Part shown: positions 16,461 through 24,704 of the stretch, piece by piece
Numbering within the stretch: position 1 is the stretch's first letter
Layout of the letters: every line of letters starts with the position of its first letter
Assembly (NCBI GenBank): GCA_964462035.1
Contig: CAYXAP010000001.1
Coordinates: 393,678-457,677 of the forward strand
Direction: 5' to 3'
Origin: UBA1660 sp964462035
GTDB lineage: Bacteria; Myxococcota_A; Polyangia; Polyangiales; Houyiibacteriaceae
DNA length: 64,000 nt
The notes under the pieces: generated by a model
Databases searched by the model: none
Told to the model about the DNA's origin: nothing
Seen by the model: the letters and a program-made list of their open reading frames with translations, nothing else
Translations under genes and position numbers: made by a program

Positions 16461-17393
16461 ATGACCCTGGCCGAACGGATCCCGCCGCTCGCGGTCTTCA
16501 CCGCCGCCAAGAGCTTCGATCAGTCCGTCATCGGAAACGCCCGGCTGAATCGGCTCGGCCTCCACGTGCTTCGAGTTCTCTCGGCCGATGTCGCGTCCCT
16601 CAGCAGGCGTGCGCTCCTCGGCGGTCGGGCACGTTCCGGCCCGCTCGCCGACCTCGAACGCGATGGAGTGGTCGTGGTGCCGAGTTTCCTCCGCGAGTCC
16701 GAGTTCGACCGGATCCGCAAGGAGGCCCGCCAGCGATTGGATCACCTCGCTCGTGCGGTGCCGCGGCCGACGGGGACGGCTCCCGGGTTCAGACCGCCCG
16801 TGCACTTCGAGGGGGGCTTCGATCGCCACGACGGTTCGACCCTCAACCGTTTCGTCGCGATCGACCGCGAACACATGCCCGGCGCCTACGGTTTTGCGCG
16901 TTCACCACGCTTCGCGTCGCTCTGCTCGAGAGCCTCCACGTACCGGCATCGCCCTGAGAAGCTGTGGCTCCACGAGATGACCCACGGTGACGCGGCATCC
17001 GTCGGCGACCCTCAGCAGAACGTTCACAAGGACACCTTCCACTCCGTGATCAAGCTCTGGCTCTTCCTCGACGACGTCGAAGGAGAACGAGGCTTCATGT
17101 ACGCTCGGGGAAGCCACCGAATGACACCCCAGCGCTTTCGTTGGGAGTACCGCCGCAGCGTCCTCGCGTCCGAAGACGCGCCGCATGGTCGTGGTGGCGC
17201 CTTCCGCCCCACCGTCGAGGAGCTTCGCGACATGGGGATCCCTCCACTCGAAGCGTTCCCCGTGCCCGCCAACACGCTCGTCATTGCGGACACGCGAGGG
17301 TTCCACTGCCGGGGCCCCGGCAGCCCTGGAGCCAGGCGCCTGGCCCTCCACGCGAGCCTTCGGCCGAGCCCGTTCGTCCCCGTGCCGTACTGA
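16461..17393 (+). CDS. Phytanoyl-CoA dioxygenase (PhyH)-family enzyme
   Basis: About 310 residues. This family uses Fe(II) and 2-oxoglutarate to hydroxylate substrates. The iron ligands are visible: the His-X-Asp pair in QQNVHKDTFHSVIKLWLFLDD and a distal His in DTRGFHCRGPGSPGARRLAL, followed by an Arg that would bind 2-oxoglutarate. The motif GERGFMYARGSHR is typical. Homologues act on lipids, antibiotics and phosphonates, so the substrate cannot be told. ATG 16461 is favoured over ATG 16395. On both sides lie minus-strand fragments that may be remains of an older gene. Confidence 0.8.
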   Translation: MTLAERIPPLAVFTAAKSFDQSVIGNARLNRLGLHVLRVLSADVASLSRRALLGGRARSGPLADLERDGVVVVPSFLRESEFDRIRKEARQRLDHLARAVPRPTGTAPGFRPPVHFEGGFDRHDGSTLNRFVAIDREHMPGAYGFARSPRFASLCSRASTYRHRPEKLWLHEMTHGDAASVGDPQQNVHKDTFHSVIKLWLFLDDVEGERGFMYARGSHRMTPQRFRWEYRRSVLASEDAPHGRGGAFRPTVEELRDMGIPPLEAFPVPANTLVIADTRGFHCRGPGSPGARRLALHASLRPSPFVPVPY

Positions 17394-17625
17394 AGACCGT
17401 GCCCGCGTCGAGGTCGTTGTCGTAGATGCCCTCGCGCGTGCCCGCGACGGCTCGCATCGAAGCGATGGTGGCTCTCGCGAAGCGCACGCTCGGCCCGGAA
17501 CGCGACTCCTGGTGGCCGATGGCGCTCGCAGCGGCGAGCAGCGCGTTCAGCTCGGCGTCGCTCCAGACGACGGGCCGGGAGACCGCGCGCTGGACCGCTG
17601 CGTGGAGTTCCCCTCCTTCCCCCAT
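17281..17625 (-). pseudogene. Possible gene remnant overlapping the PhyH 3' end
   Basis: The frame begins MGEGGELHAAVQRAVSRP and continues with protein-like sequence (WSDAELNALLAAASAIGHQE; REGIYDNDLDAGTVF). From about 17395 leftward it becomes antisense to the PhyH coding region and turns repetitive, as if the original 3' half were missing. A second minus-strand fragment at 16167-16379 lies on the other side of the PhyH gene. This could be a small real gene, or one half of a gene interrupted by PhyH. Confidence 0.35.
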
Positions 17626-17704
17626 GAGGCAGAGTATGGCCCCTCGCTGCTGACTTCGTGGAACGGGCACTGCCGGGAGCGCGGCCCGCGCCTCACCGGA
17701 GCCC

Positions 17705-18394
17705 TCACGCCACCGAGGAAGGATCTTCCGACGCGAAGACGCTGAGCTCGAACCAGCTCGGCATGCGCCGGGCCAGACCGCGGCGCCCCTCGGCCCGGAT
17801 CACCTTGGTCCGCAGCGCCTGGTGGAAGCTCCGCTTGCCCGCCCATACCTCGGTCAGGGTGCGCACGTCCGTGCTGACCACGAGGTCCTCGTCGAAGCCC
17901 GGGTGGGTGAGGCAGAGATCGGCCTCCCCGTCCTCGAGGCGTATCCAGAAGCGCCGGTAGCCCTTCTCTCCGTCGACGAAGTCGAAGCGGACGATGGTCC
18001 GCCCCTCAGGGAAGGCCTCGGGACGAACGCGACGCTGCATGTCCCACATCAAGAGCCCCGCATCGAGCTGGTCGTCCTTGATACCCCCCTCGACGTGCGT
18101 GCGACCCCACACGCCGAGCGCGACGATGATGGGCCGGAGCGCTTCGCCGGCCTCCGTGGGCTCGTAGCCGTGCCCGCGACCGTCGCCTTCGTCGACCCGC
18201 CGGATCACCCCCGCCAGCTCGAGCGTCTCGAGGCGCTTCGACAGCGTCGAGCGGGGCATCCGGGGGACGCCCTTGAGCAGGTCGCTGAAACGCGTGGAGC
18301 CCATCAAGAGCTCGCGCATGACGAGGAGGGTCCAGCGCTCGCCGAGCAGGTCGAGGGCCTGGGCGACCGGACAGAACTGGTGGTAGGCGGCCAT
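17705..18394 (-). CDS. HxlR-family regulator with C-terminal ligand-like domain
   Basis: A 229-residue protein. Residues 1-105 form the HxlR winged helix: FCPVAQALDLLGERWTLLVMRELLMGSTRFSDLLKGVP, then MPRSTLSKRLETLELAGVI. The C-terminal 100 residues (VRFDFVDGEKGYRRFWIRLEDGEADLCL) resemble the SCP2-type lipid-binding fold often fused to this HTH. ATG 18394 is chosen because upstream extensions are not protein-like. It is divergent from the acyl-CoA dehydrogenase gene across 125 bases, so regulation of that gene by a fatty acyl or similar ligand is a reasonable inference. Confidence 0.85.
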   Translation of the reverse strand: MAAYHQFCPVAQALDLLGERWTLLVMRELLMGSTRFSDLLKGVPRMPRSTLSKRLETLELAGVIRRVDEGDGRGHGYEPTEAGEALRPIIVALGVWGRTHVEGGIKDDQLDAGLLMWDMQRRVRPEAFPEGRTIVRFDFVDGEKGYRRFWIRLEDGEADLCLTHPGFDEDLVVSTDVRTLTEVWAGKRSFHQALRTKVIRAEGRRGLARRMPSWFELSVFASEDPSSVA

Positions 18395-18519
18395 GAGTCG
18401 AGCGTGCCCAGGCTCGCCTCGCACGGAAAGGCGCTTTTCGTCGGTTGGTCCATTCTCCGAACTAGAATCGAGCTGCGCTCCGCGCCACCTTGGACCATCC
18501 ACGGGGCGAGGAGGGCAGC

Positions 18520-19644
18520 ATGAACGGAACGACGAGCATCTGGGACACGGACGAAGCGCTGGCGAGGCTGGTGCCGCGCTTCGGCGAGCGCGCGGCGAAG
18601 CACGATCGTGAGGGGTCGTTCGTCGAAGACAACTTCGCCGAGCTGCGGGCCGCGGGGTTCTTCGCCGCCGGGGTGCCCGCAGAGCTCGGCGGGGCCGGGG
18701 TCGGCCACCGGGAGCTGTGCGACGTCCTCAGGCGCATCGCGCACGGCTGCCCCGCGACGGCGCTGACCGCCTCGATGCACTCCCATCTGGTGGCAGCCAC
18801 GGTCTGGAAGCACCGACACGGCAAGCCCGGCGAGGCGATGCTCCGCCGCGTGGCGCAGGAGGGCCTCCGCCTCGTGAGCACCGGCGCCGGCGACTGGCTC
18901 CGGTCCAACGGAGAGGTCGAGCGAGTCGAGGGGGGCTACCGCGTCACCGCGGTCAAGCCCTTCGCGAGCGGCTCGATGGTCGCCGACGTGGCGGTCACGA
19001 GCGCCGCGTGGGAGCACCCCGAGCAGGGCCCGGTCGTGCTCCACTTCCCGGTGCCCCTCGGCGCCGAGGGCGTCACCATCGGCACGGACTGGGACACCCT
19101 CGGCATGCGAGGCACCGGCAGCCAGACGATCCGGCTACAGCGGGTCTTCGTCCCCGACGAGGCCATCGGCCTGATGCGCCCGCGGGACGAGTGGCACCCG
19201 GCCTGGTCCGTGGTCCTGACCGTGGCCATCCCTCTGATCATGAGCGCCTACGTGGGCCTCGCCGAGCGCGCCCGACGAATCGCCGTGCCCCTCGTCCGGG
19301 ACGTGAAGGACCCGGCCACCCAGATGCTGGTCGGCGAGCTGGACAGCCACCTGCTCACGGCCCAGACCTGCCTCGAGGCGACCATCGAGGCGGCCAACGA
19401 CTACGACTTCGCGCCCGAGCTCGAGCAGGCGAACCAGACCTTGGTGCGGAAGACCGTGATCGCCCGAGAGGTGAAGGCCACCGTGCACAAGGCCATCGAG
19501 GCCGTCGGCGGCCGCGGCTTCTACCGCAAGACCGGCCTCGAGCAGCTCCTCCGGGACGCCCAGGCGGCGCCCTTCCACCCGCTCCCGGAGAAGGAGCAGC
19601 TCCTGTTCACGGGGCGGGTGGCCCTGGGCGTCTCCCCGGTCTGA
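18520..19644 (+). CDS. Acyl-CoA dehydrogenase-family flavoprotein
   Basis: A 374-residue protein, standard length for the family. Landmarks include an N-terminal helical domain (FAELRAAGFFAAGVPAELGGAG), a mid-domain beta strand with LVSTGAGDWL and GGYRVTAVKPFASGS, the GTDWDTLGMRGTGSQTIRL sheet, and a C-terminal helical domain ending AVGGRGFYRKTGLEQLLRDAQAAPFHPLP. Such enzymes use FAD to desaturate acyl-CoAs or act as related monooxygenases; the catalytic base position cannot be fixed by eye. A GAGGAGG ribosome site lies 6 bases before the ATG. The divergent HxlR regulator probably controls it. Confidence 0.85.
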   Translation: MNGTTSIWDTDEALARLVPRFGERAAKHDREGSFVEDNFAELRAAGFFAAGVPAELGGAGVGHRELCDVLRRIAHGCPATALTASMHSHLVAATVWKHRHGKPGEAMLRRVAQEGLRLVSTGAGDWLRSNGEVERVEGGYRVTAVKPFASGSMVADVAVTSAAWEHPEQGPVVLHFPVPLGAEGVTIGTDWDTLGMRGTGSQTIRLQRVFVPDEAIGLMRPRDEWHPAWSVVLTVAIPLIMSAYVGLAERARRIAVPLVRDVKDPATQMLVGELDSHLLTAQTCLEATIEAANDYDFAPELEQANQTLVRKTVIAREVKATVHKAIEAVGGRGFYRKTGLEQLLRDAQAAPFHPLPEKEQLLFTGRVALGVSPV

Positions 19645-19796
19645 GGAGCAGAGCAGGGCCGAGGCCACTGCTTCGCGCGACATGCCCGCCCATAGCGGTC
19701 TCAGGCCCATCGGCAGATGAGGCGTGTGTTCAGCTCCGGCGTCGAGAGCTGCCTCGATCGTACAGCGGGGTGGTGTGTCATCCCGTCCCGAACTCG

Positions 19797-22700
19797 TCAG
19801 TCGTCGTCGAGGCCGCGCTGCTCGCGCAGCCGCCGCGCCAGCACGCGCACGATCTCGCGCATGGCGCGCGGCCGGCGCTCCATGAGCTCCTCGAAGTCCG
19901 CGGCGCGCAGCCGGAGCAGCACTGCGTCCTCGGTGACGCAGGCGTCCGCGCTGCGGGCCTGGTGGTCGAGCAGCGCGAGCTCGCCGAAGAAGTCGCTCGA
20001 GCCCATCGAGGCCAGGGTGCGCTCGCCGTCGCGGATGGCGACCTCGCCGCGGACGACCAGGTAGAGGTCGGCACCGGGATCGCCTTGCTCGAAGACGGTC
20101 GCGCCCGCTGGGGTCTCTTCCTGCTCCATCCGCTGGGCGAGCTGGAGCACGTCGTCGCTCTCGAGGGACCGGAAGACCGGGACGCTGCGCAGGAAGCGGA
20201 TCCGCTCGTAGAGGGAGACCATGGAGTCGGGGATGGGTGAGCTGACGCGCGAGTCGTAACGCTCGCCGTAGGCCACGCGGGCGCAGCGTCGCAGATGGTC
20301 GTCGCCGATGTCCACGATGGCCACCAGGGGGTCGCCGATGGCGTCGTCGTCGACGTAGCCGAGCCGCCGCGCGGCCTCGACGCGCTCCCGGAGGGAGATG
20401 CGCTCGAAGAGCGGCACGACCCGGCTGGCGAGGTCCCGCTCGAGGCCCAGCTCGAGGAGCTCGGCGACCTGCGCGTCCCGTCGCGGCGAGCGCTGGCGGC
20501 GCCCGACCTCGATGGCGGCGACCAGTTTCTCGCGCCCGCGGAGCAGCAGCGACGCGAGCACGTCGGAGCGGGCGCGCTCGACCAGCAGATCGACCTCGTG
20601 GGCCAGGAACTCGAGCTCGCCTTCGACTTCCCAGTCGGGCTGGCCGTCGTCGTGGGCGAGACCGCCGAGCACCGAGTAGAGCCGGTACGCACGCCGCAGC
20701 TCGGCCTCGATCAGTGGGCGGACCTCCTCGGCGCTGAGTGGTGCGCGCTCTCTCCGCGCGACGCTCTCGCCGAGCGCCTTGCGCGCCTCGCGCCGGATCG
20801 CGTCGTCCGGGTGCCGCAGGAGCTGCAGGACCAACGCCTGCACGACCGGCGGCGCGCCGACGCGCGCGATGCGGCTCGCGAGCCGGCTGATCGACGCGCC
20901 GATCGAGGCCTCCGCGTCGCCGCCGCCCTCCGAGGCCTCGATGGCCACCAGGCAGCGCGCGGCCTCGGGTGCGGTCCGTGGGTCTTTGAGCAGGAGCACC
21001 ACCTCCGGCAGCAGCGGCAGGAGCCCGAGCCGCACGACGGTGCGCGCCGCGAGGATCCGGGCGTCGGCGTCGTCGTCGGAGAGCCAGGCGGAGAGCCGCG
21101 CCTGCACGCCGCGCGCGGCGGCGGCCTCCGGTGAGAGCGCGGCGAGCGCGGGTTCCAGCGAGTCGCGGGCTTCCAGGTGCGGCAGGAGCGCGTCCCCGAG
21201 CGCCTCGCCCTCGTGCGCGCGAGCGGCGAGGGCGATCGCCGCGAGCGGAGCCAGCTCGTCCTCGCTCTCCGCGATGGTCGCGAGCGCATCGTCCGTGCCG
21301 TGGTCGGCGAGCGTGGCCATGGCCGCGCGGCGGACCTCCGGGTCGGTCTCGCGATCGAACGCCTCGTGCAGCGCTCCGCGATGCTCGTCGGCCATCGGAG
21401 CCGGCTGGGTCTGCAGCCCGTGCCAGCACTCGAGGCGCACCGCGTTGGCCTCGTGCGACAGTCCCCCGAGGAGCTCGGCCGCCGCGGAGCCCTCGCTCAT
21501 CGCGAGCACCTCGGCCGCGAGCACCGCGCGGCTCACGTCGCTGCCCTCGAGCTCCTCGACCAGCGCGCGGCGCGCTTCGCTGTCGAGCGCCGCCGCACCG
21601 GGCAGCGAGGACCCGCCCAGCATCAATCGCCGCGCGTCGACCGCGCGGTGCAGCGCGTCGGCGTAGGTCTTGCGGGCGCGTCGGAACACCAGCCAACACA
21701 TCGCGCCCGTCGTCAGCACCGCGAGCGCCGCCGCCCAGCGGGTCGCGAGCCCAGCGGGCCAGAGCGCCAGCCCCAGCGCGCACACGGCGTAGGCCGCCGG
21801 CGCCAGCACGCCCCGGATCGCCGACTTCGCCTGCGACCGGCGCACGCTCGAGAGCGGCGTCTGCAGCTGCTCCGACGACGGCGCCCAGACCGCCTGCTTC
21901 AAGATCCGACCCGTGCCCCGCAGCACCACGGCGGTCCAGATCCCAGGGATCACCGCCGCCACGATCGCCGCGATGCCGGTCGCGAGCGGCGCGAGCAAGA
22001 GACTCCGCGAGGTCCCGAGCCGCGCCATCAGCCGACCGGCCGCGCCCGACAAGAGCAGCAGCCCGATGGCGCTGGTCGCGCCGTAGTAGCGACCGAAGAA
22101 CGCGCTGATGTGCTCCTTGCCGTCCGGTCCTTGGCCGAGCGTGGACTGCGCGCTCGCCATGAGGTGGAAGTCCATCAGCTGCTCGGTGCAGAGCATCAGC
22201 ATGGCGAGCACGGCGATCATCCGCATCAGCCGGTCGCCGAGCACGTAGCCGAAGCCTTCACGCCACGATTGGAGCAGGTCGAGCCGCTTCCGGCCCGCGT
22301 GCGCGTCGGGGTCCAGGTCCCGGCGAACGATCTGCCGCAGCACGACTCCGGTCCCCACGAGCGCGACCGCCGCGAAGGTCAACAGCTCGGCCGCGCCGAC
22401 CGCGTGGGAGAGCGGCGCGACCGCGAAGCCGCCCACGGTCCACGCCGCGCCCGCGCCCATGCCCGCCACGGGCAGGAGCTTCCGCGCGGTGCGCGCGTCG
22501 GTCGCGGCGGTCGCGACCGTCCAGATCTGGATCAGCAGGACGCCGGCCGACGCCTCGATGAAGACGTACGTCGCGAAGGGCAGCCAGCGCGCCTTGCTGC
22601 CGGGCTCCTCGAACATCGTCTCCGGGAAGAAGAGGTACGCACCGCGCACCGCCAGGAAGAGCAGGGCGGTCACGGTGACCGAGGTCATCGCCAGCCGCGC

Positions 22701-22937
22701 GGGTCCGAGCCGGGGCGCGAGACTCACCGCGAGGGAGCTCGAGGTGGCGAGCACGATGGCGCTCACGGCAAACGCCCAGGGAATCGCGGAGCGGTCGTAG
22801 GCCGTCAGGAAGAGACCACTCTGCGCCGCCTTCGCCACGACGAGCGCGAGCCCGAGGGAGAAGGTGAGCAGGACCAGTCGGAAGGCGGTCTGGCCCCGAC
22901 CGTCCGGGATCCCCAGCCATCGCCGGAGCGCGTCCAT
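19797..22937 (-). CDS. Npt-like transporter fused to HEAT repeats and a cyclic-nucleotide-binding domain
   Basis: A 1046-residue protein. Residues about 15-430 contain ten to twelve hydrophobic helices resembling the Npt1/Npt2 nucleotide transporter or MFS type (FRLVLLTFSLGLALVVAKAAQSGLFL; EASAGVLLIQIWTVATAATDARTARKLLP). Residues about 450-860 are HEAT-like helical repeats with many EARRALVEEL and DPEVRRAAMATLADHG elements. Residues about 905-1030 form a cyclic-nucleotide-binding domain with FEQGDPGADLYLVVRGEVAIRDG and the phosphate cassette FFGELALLDHQARSADACV. The start ATG follows the stop of the cytochrome gene directly (TGAATG), so the two are translated from one message. The substrate, ligand and role are unknown. 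Confidence 0.8.
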   Translation of the reverse strand: MDALRRWLGIPDGRGQTAFRLVLLTFSLGLALVVAKAAQSGLFLTAYDRSAIPWAFAVSAIVLATSSSLAVSLAPRLGPARLAMTSVTVTALLFLAVRGAYLFFPETMFEEPGSKARWLPFATYVFIEASAGVLLIQIWTVATAATDARTARKLLPVAGMGAGAAWTVGGFAVAPLSHAVGAAELLTFAAVALVGTGVVLRQIVRRDLDPDAHAGRKRLDLLQSWREGFGYVLGDRLMRMIAVLAMLMLCTEQLMDFHLMASAQSTLGQGPDGKEHISAFFGRYYGATSAIGLLLLSGAAGRLMARLGTSRSLLLAPLATGIAAIVAAVIPGIWTAVVLRGTGRILKQAVWAPSSEQLQTPLSSVRRSQAKSAIRGVLAPAAYAVCALGLALWPAGLATRWAAALAVLTTGAMCWLVFRRARKTYADALHRAVDARRLMLGGSSLPGAAALDSEARRALVEELEGSDVSRAVLAAEVLAMSEGSAAAELLGGLSHEANAVRLECWHGLQTQPAPMADEHRGALHEAFDRETDPEVRRAAMATLADHGTDDALATIAESEDELAPLAAIALAARAHEGEALGDALLPHLEARDSLEPALAALSPEAAAARGVQARLSAWLSDDDADARILAARTVVRLGLLPLLPEVVLLLKDPRTAPEAARCLVAIEASEGGGDAEASIGASISRLASRIARVGAPPVVQALVLQLLRHPDDAIRREARKALGESVARRERAPLSAEEVRPLIEAELRRAYRLYSVLGGLAHDDGQPDWEVEGELEFLAHEVDLLVERARSDVLASLLLRGREKLVAAIEVGRRQRSPRRDAQVAELLELGLERDLASRVVPLFERISLRERVEAARRLGYVDDDAIGDPLVAIVDIGDDHLRRCARVAYGERYDSRVSSPIPDSMVSLYERIRFLRSVPVFRSLESDDVLQLAQRMEQEETPAGATVFEQGDPGADLYLVVRGEVAIRDGERTLASMGSSDFFGELALLDHQARSADACVTEDAVLLRLRAADFEELMERRPRAMREIVRVLARRLREQRGLDDD

Positions 22938-24617
22938 TCAGTGGGCCATCGACGTGGTCATGCCGCCGGAGCCGCCGCCCGATCGCCGCATCGTGGCCAT
23001 GCCGCTGCCGCTCATCGCGCTCTCGCTCGCCATGCCGCTCTCGCTCTCCATCGCGCTCGCGCGCATGCCGCTCATCGACGAGCCACCGCTCGACTCGCGG
23101 GCCCACTCGGGCGGCGGCTGAGTCGACCACTCGGGCCGGTCCTCCGAGGGCGCGCGGAGCTCGCAGCCCTCGTTCTTCGCGATCGGTCCATCGGGCACCA
23201 AGAACCCATCGTCGATGCCCGGCATGCCGGTGACCTCGGTCGGGCCGGGACAGCCCGCGGCGATCCATCCGCGAACGATCGCGATCTCGTCGTCGGGGAT
23301 CGAGGGCAGGCCCATCGGCATCCCCGGCGCCGTGTCTGGATGCGGCGGCCGCTCGTAGTCCTCGAAGGCCTCCACGCGGTCACGGAATTCCTCGACGCGG
23401 CGGTCGAGCATCACCTCGATCAGCGGCGGCAGCTGGCCCTCTTCGCGCGGTTCGAGCACCGAGTAGCGCTCGCCGGTCGTGCGATCGAGCGCCCCGTGCA
23501 CGAGCGTCTCGTAGGTGCGCATGGCCAGCTCGCTGCCGGGCCAGCCGAAGCCTCCCTCGTGGCCCGGACCCAGATCCCGCTCGTGCGCGTTCATGTGGCA
23601 GTGAACACAGATGCGCCCGAGCACCTTGGCCTTCACCTCTTCCCAACCGACCGGCCGATCGACCGGCGGCGGCGCCGAGGGACGGCGAACGGTGGGTGCG
23701 TCGTCGAGCTCGGGGTCGCCCCAGATCAGGAAGTCGGCGACGCGCTCCGCTTCCTCGTGAGTCAGCCCCATGTCGGGCATCCGGGTGCCCTCGCGGAGCA
23801 GCGCCGGGTCTTCGATCCACGCCACCATGATGTCGCGGTGCATCCGGTCCTCGGCGAAGCGCAGGTTCGGCGCCATGCGCGCGGGCATGCCGCTCTCGAG
23901 GAGCGCCTCGAGATCCTTGCCGGTGTCGACGTTGCCGTAGGTGTGGCAGGTCACGCAGCCGCGGCCGAGGAAGATGGCCTTGCCCTGGGCGATCGCCTCG
24001 GCGCTCGGCCGCTCGCCGTGGTCGTGGGCCGCTCGCTCGTAAGGATCGGCCACGCCGGCGATGGCCGCGAAGTATCGGACGATGGCGCGCCGGTCGGCCT
24101 CCGAGAGGTTCAGCCGCGGCATCGTCTCTTCGAGCGCGGGCCTCAGGTCCCAGGGCTCCTGCAAGAAGGTGTCGATCCACTTCGGGTCGAGCCGATTGGC
24201 CACGCCGCTGAGCTCGGGCACCTCGCGGTAGTGGAAGATGTTCCGCTGGTAGCGCTGGAGGATTGGCTCGCCGTAGCGGGAGCTGAGCATCTCGTAGTGC
24301 CGGTCGCCGGGCTCGAGCCCGTCGAGCCACACGTGGCAGTTCACGCAGTGGTCGGAGCGACCTGCCGGTGCGACCTCGTCGATCACGTGGCAGCGGCTGC
24401 ACTCGTTGCGCTCGAGCGCGTCGGTGCCGGCGGTGATCGCCGCGGCCCTCTCATCGGCGTCCCACTCCACCTGGTGTCGAGCCAGGATCGCCTCGGTGTC
24501 CGGTGGTGGTGGGGGTGTCACCGGGTCCGGCTCCGGGGCCTCGTCGGAGCACCCCGACAGCAGCAGCGCTCCCAGGAGCAGGCCGAAGACGGCGCTCATC
24601 GGCGATCGCGGGCTCAC
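22938..24617 (-). CDS. Tetraheme c-type cytochrome lipoprotein
   Basis: A 559-residue protein. A lipoprotein signal ends in LLLSGC (lipid Cys at residue 23). Four CxxCH heme-binding motifs are visible at about residues 73-77, 91-95, 221-225 and 337-341. The last 50 residues are a Met, Ser and Gly-rich tail (SSMSGMRASAMESESGM and so on) of unknown role. Segments such as MPDMGLTHEEAERVADFLIWG and MPMGLPSIPDDEIAIVRGWIAAGCPG are typical of DUF-type cytochromes that work in respiratory or extracellular electron transfer. GTG 24617 is preferred as start because it brings an Arg into the signal peptide; ATG 24599 is the alternative. It heads the operon with the transporter fusion. Confidence 0.8.
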   Translation of the reverse strand: MSPRSPMSAVFGLLLGALLLSGCSDEAPEPDPVTPPPPPDTEAILARHQVEWDADERAAAITAGTDALERNECSRCHVIDEVAPAGRSDHCVNCHVWLDGLEPGDRHYEMLSSRYGEPILQRYQRNIFHYREVPELSGVANRLDPKWIDTFLQEPWDLRPALEETMPRLNLSEADRRAIVRYFAAIAGVADPYERAAHDHGERPSAEAIAQGKAIFLGRGCVTCHTYGNVDTGKDLEALLESGMPARMAPNLRFAEDRMHRDIMVAWIEDPALLREGTRMPDMGLTHEEAERVADFLIWGDPELDDAPTVRRPSAPPPVDRPVGWEEVKAKVLGRICVHCHMNAHERDLGPGHEGGFGWPGSELAMRTYETLVHGALDRTTGERYSVLEPREEGQLPPLIEVMLDRRVEEFRDRVEAFEDYERPPHPDTAPGMPMGLPSIPDDEIAIVRGWIAAGCPGPTEVTGMPGIDDGFLVPDGPIAKNEGCELRAPSEDRPEWSTQPPPEWARESSGGSSMSGMRASAMESESGMASESAMSGSGMATMRRSGGGSGGMTTSMAH

Positions 24618-24704
24618 GGGTTCGCAGCATACATGGAGAGGGGCTTTCGGTGGTCGGCTCGCCGACCCGCCGTCCAGCTGATACCAAGCTCCGACGAGGG
24701 GCGA

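Noticed and set aside
21177..24704. Very long open frame on the plus strand opposite the transporter and cytochrome genes
   Set aside because: Only its end (from 24705) has recognisable domains; the rest is an antisense artefact.
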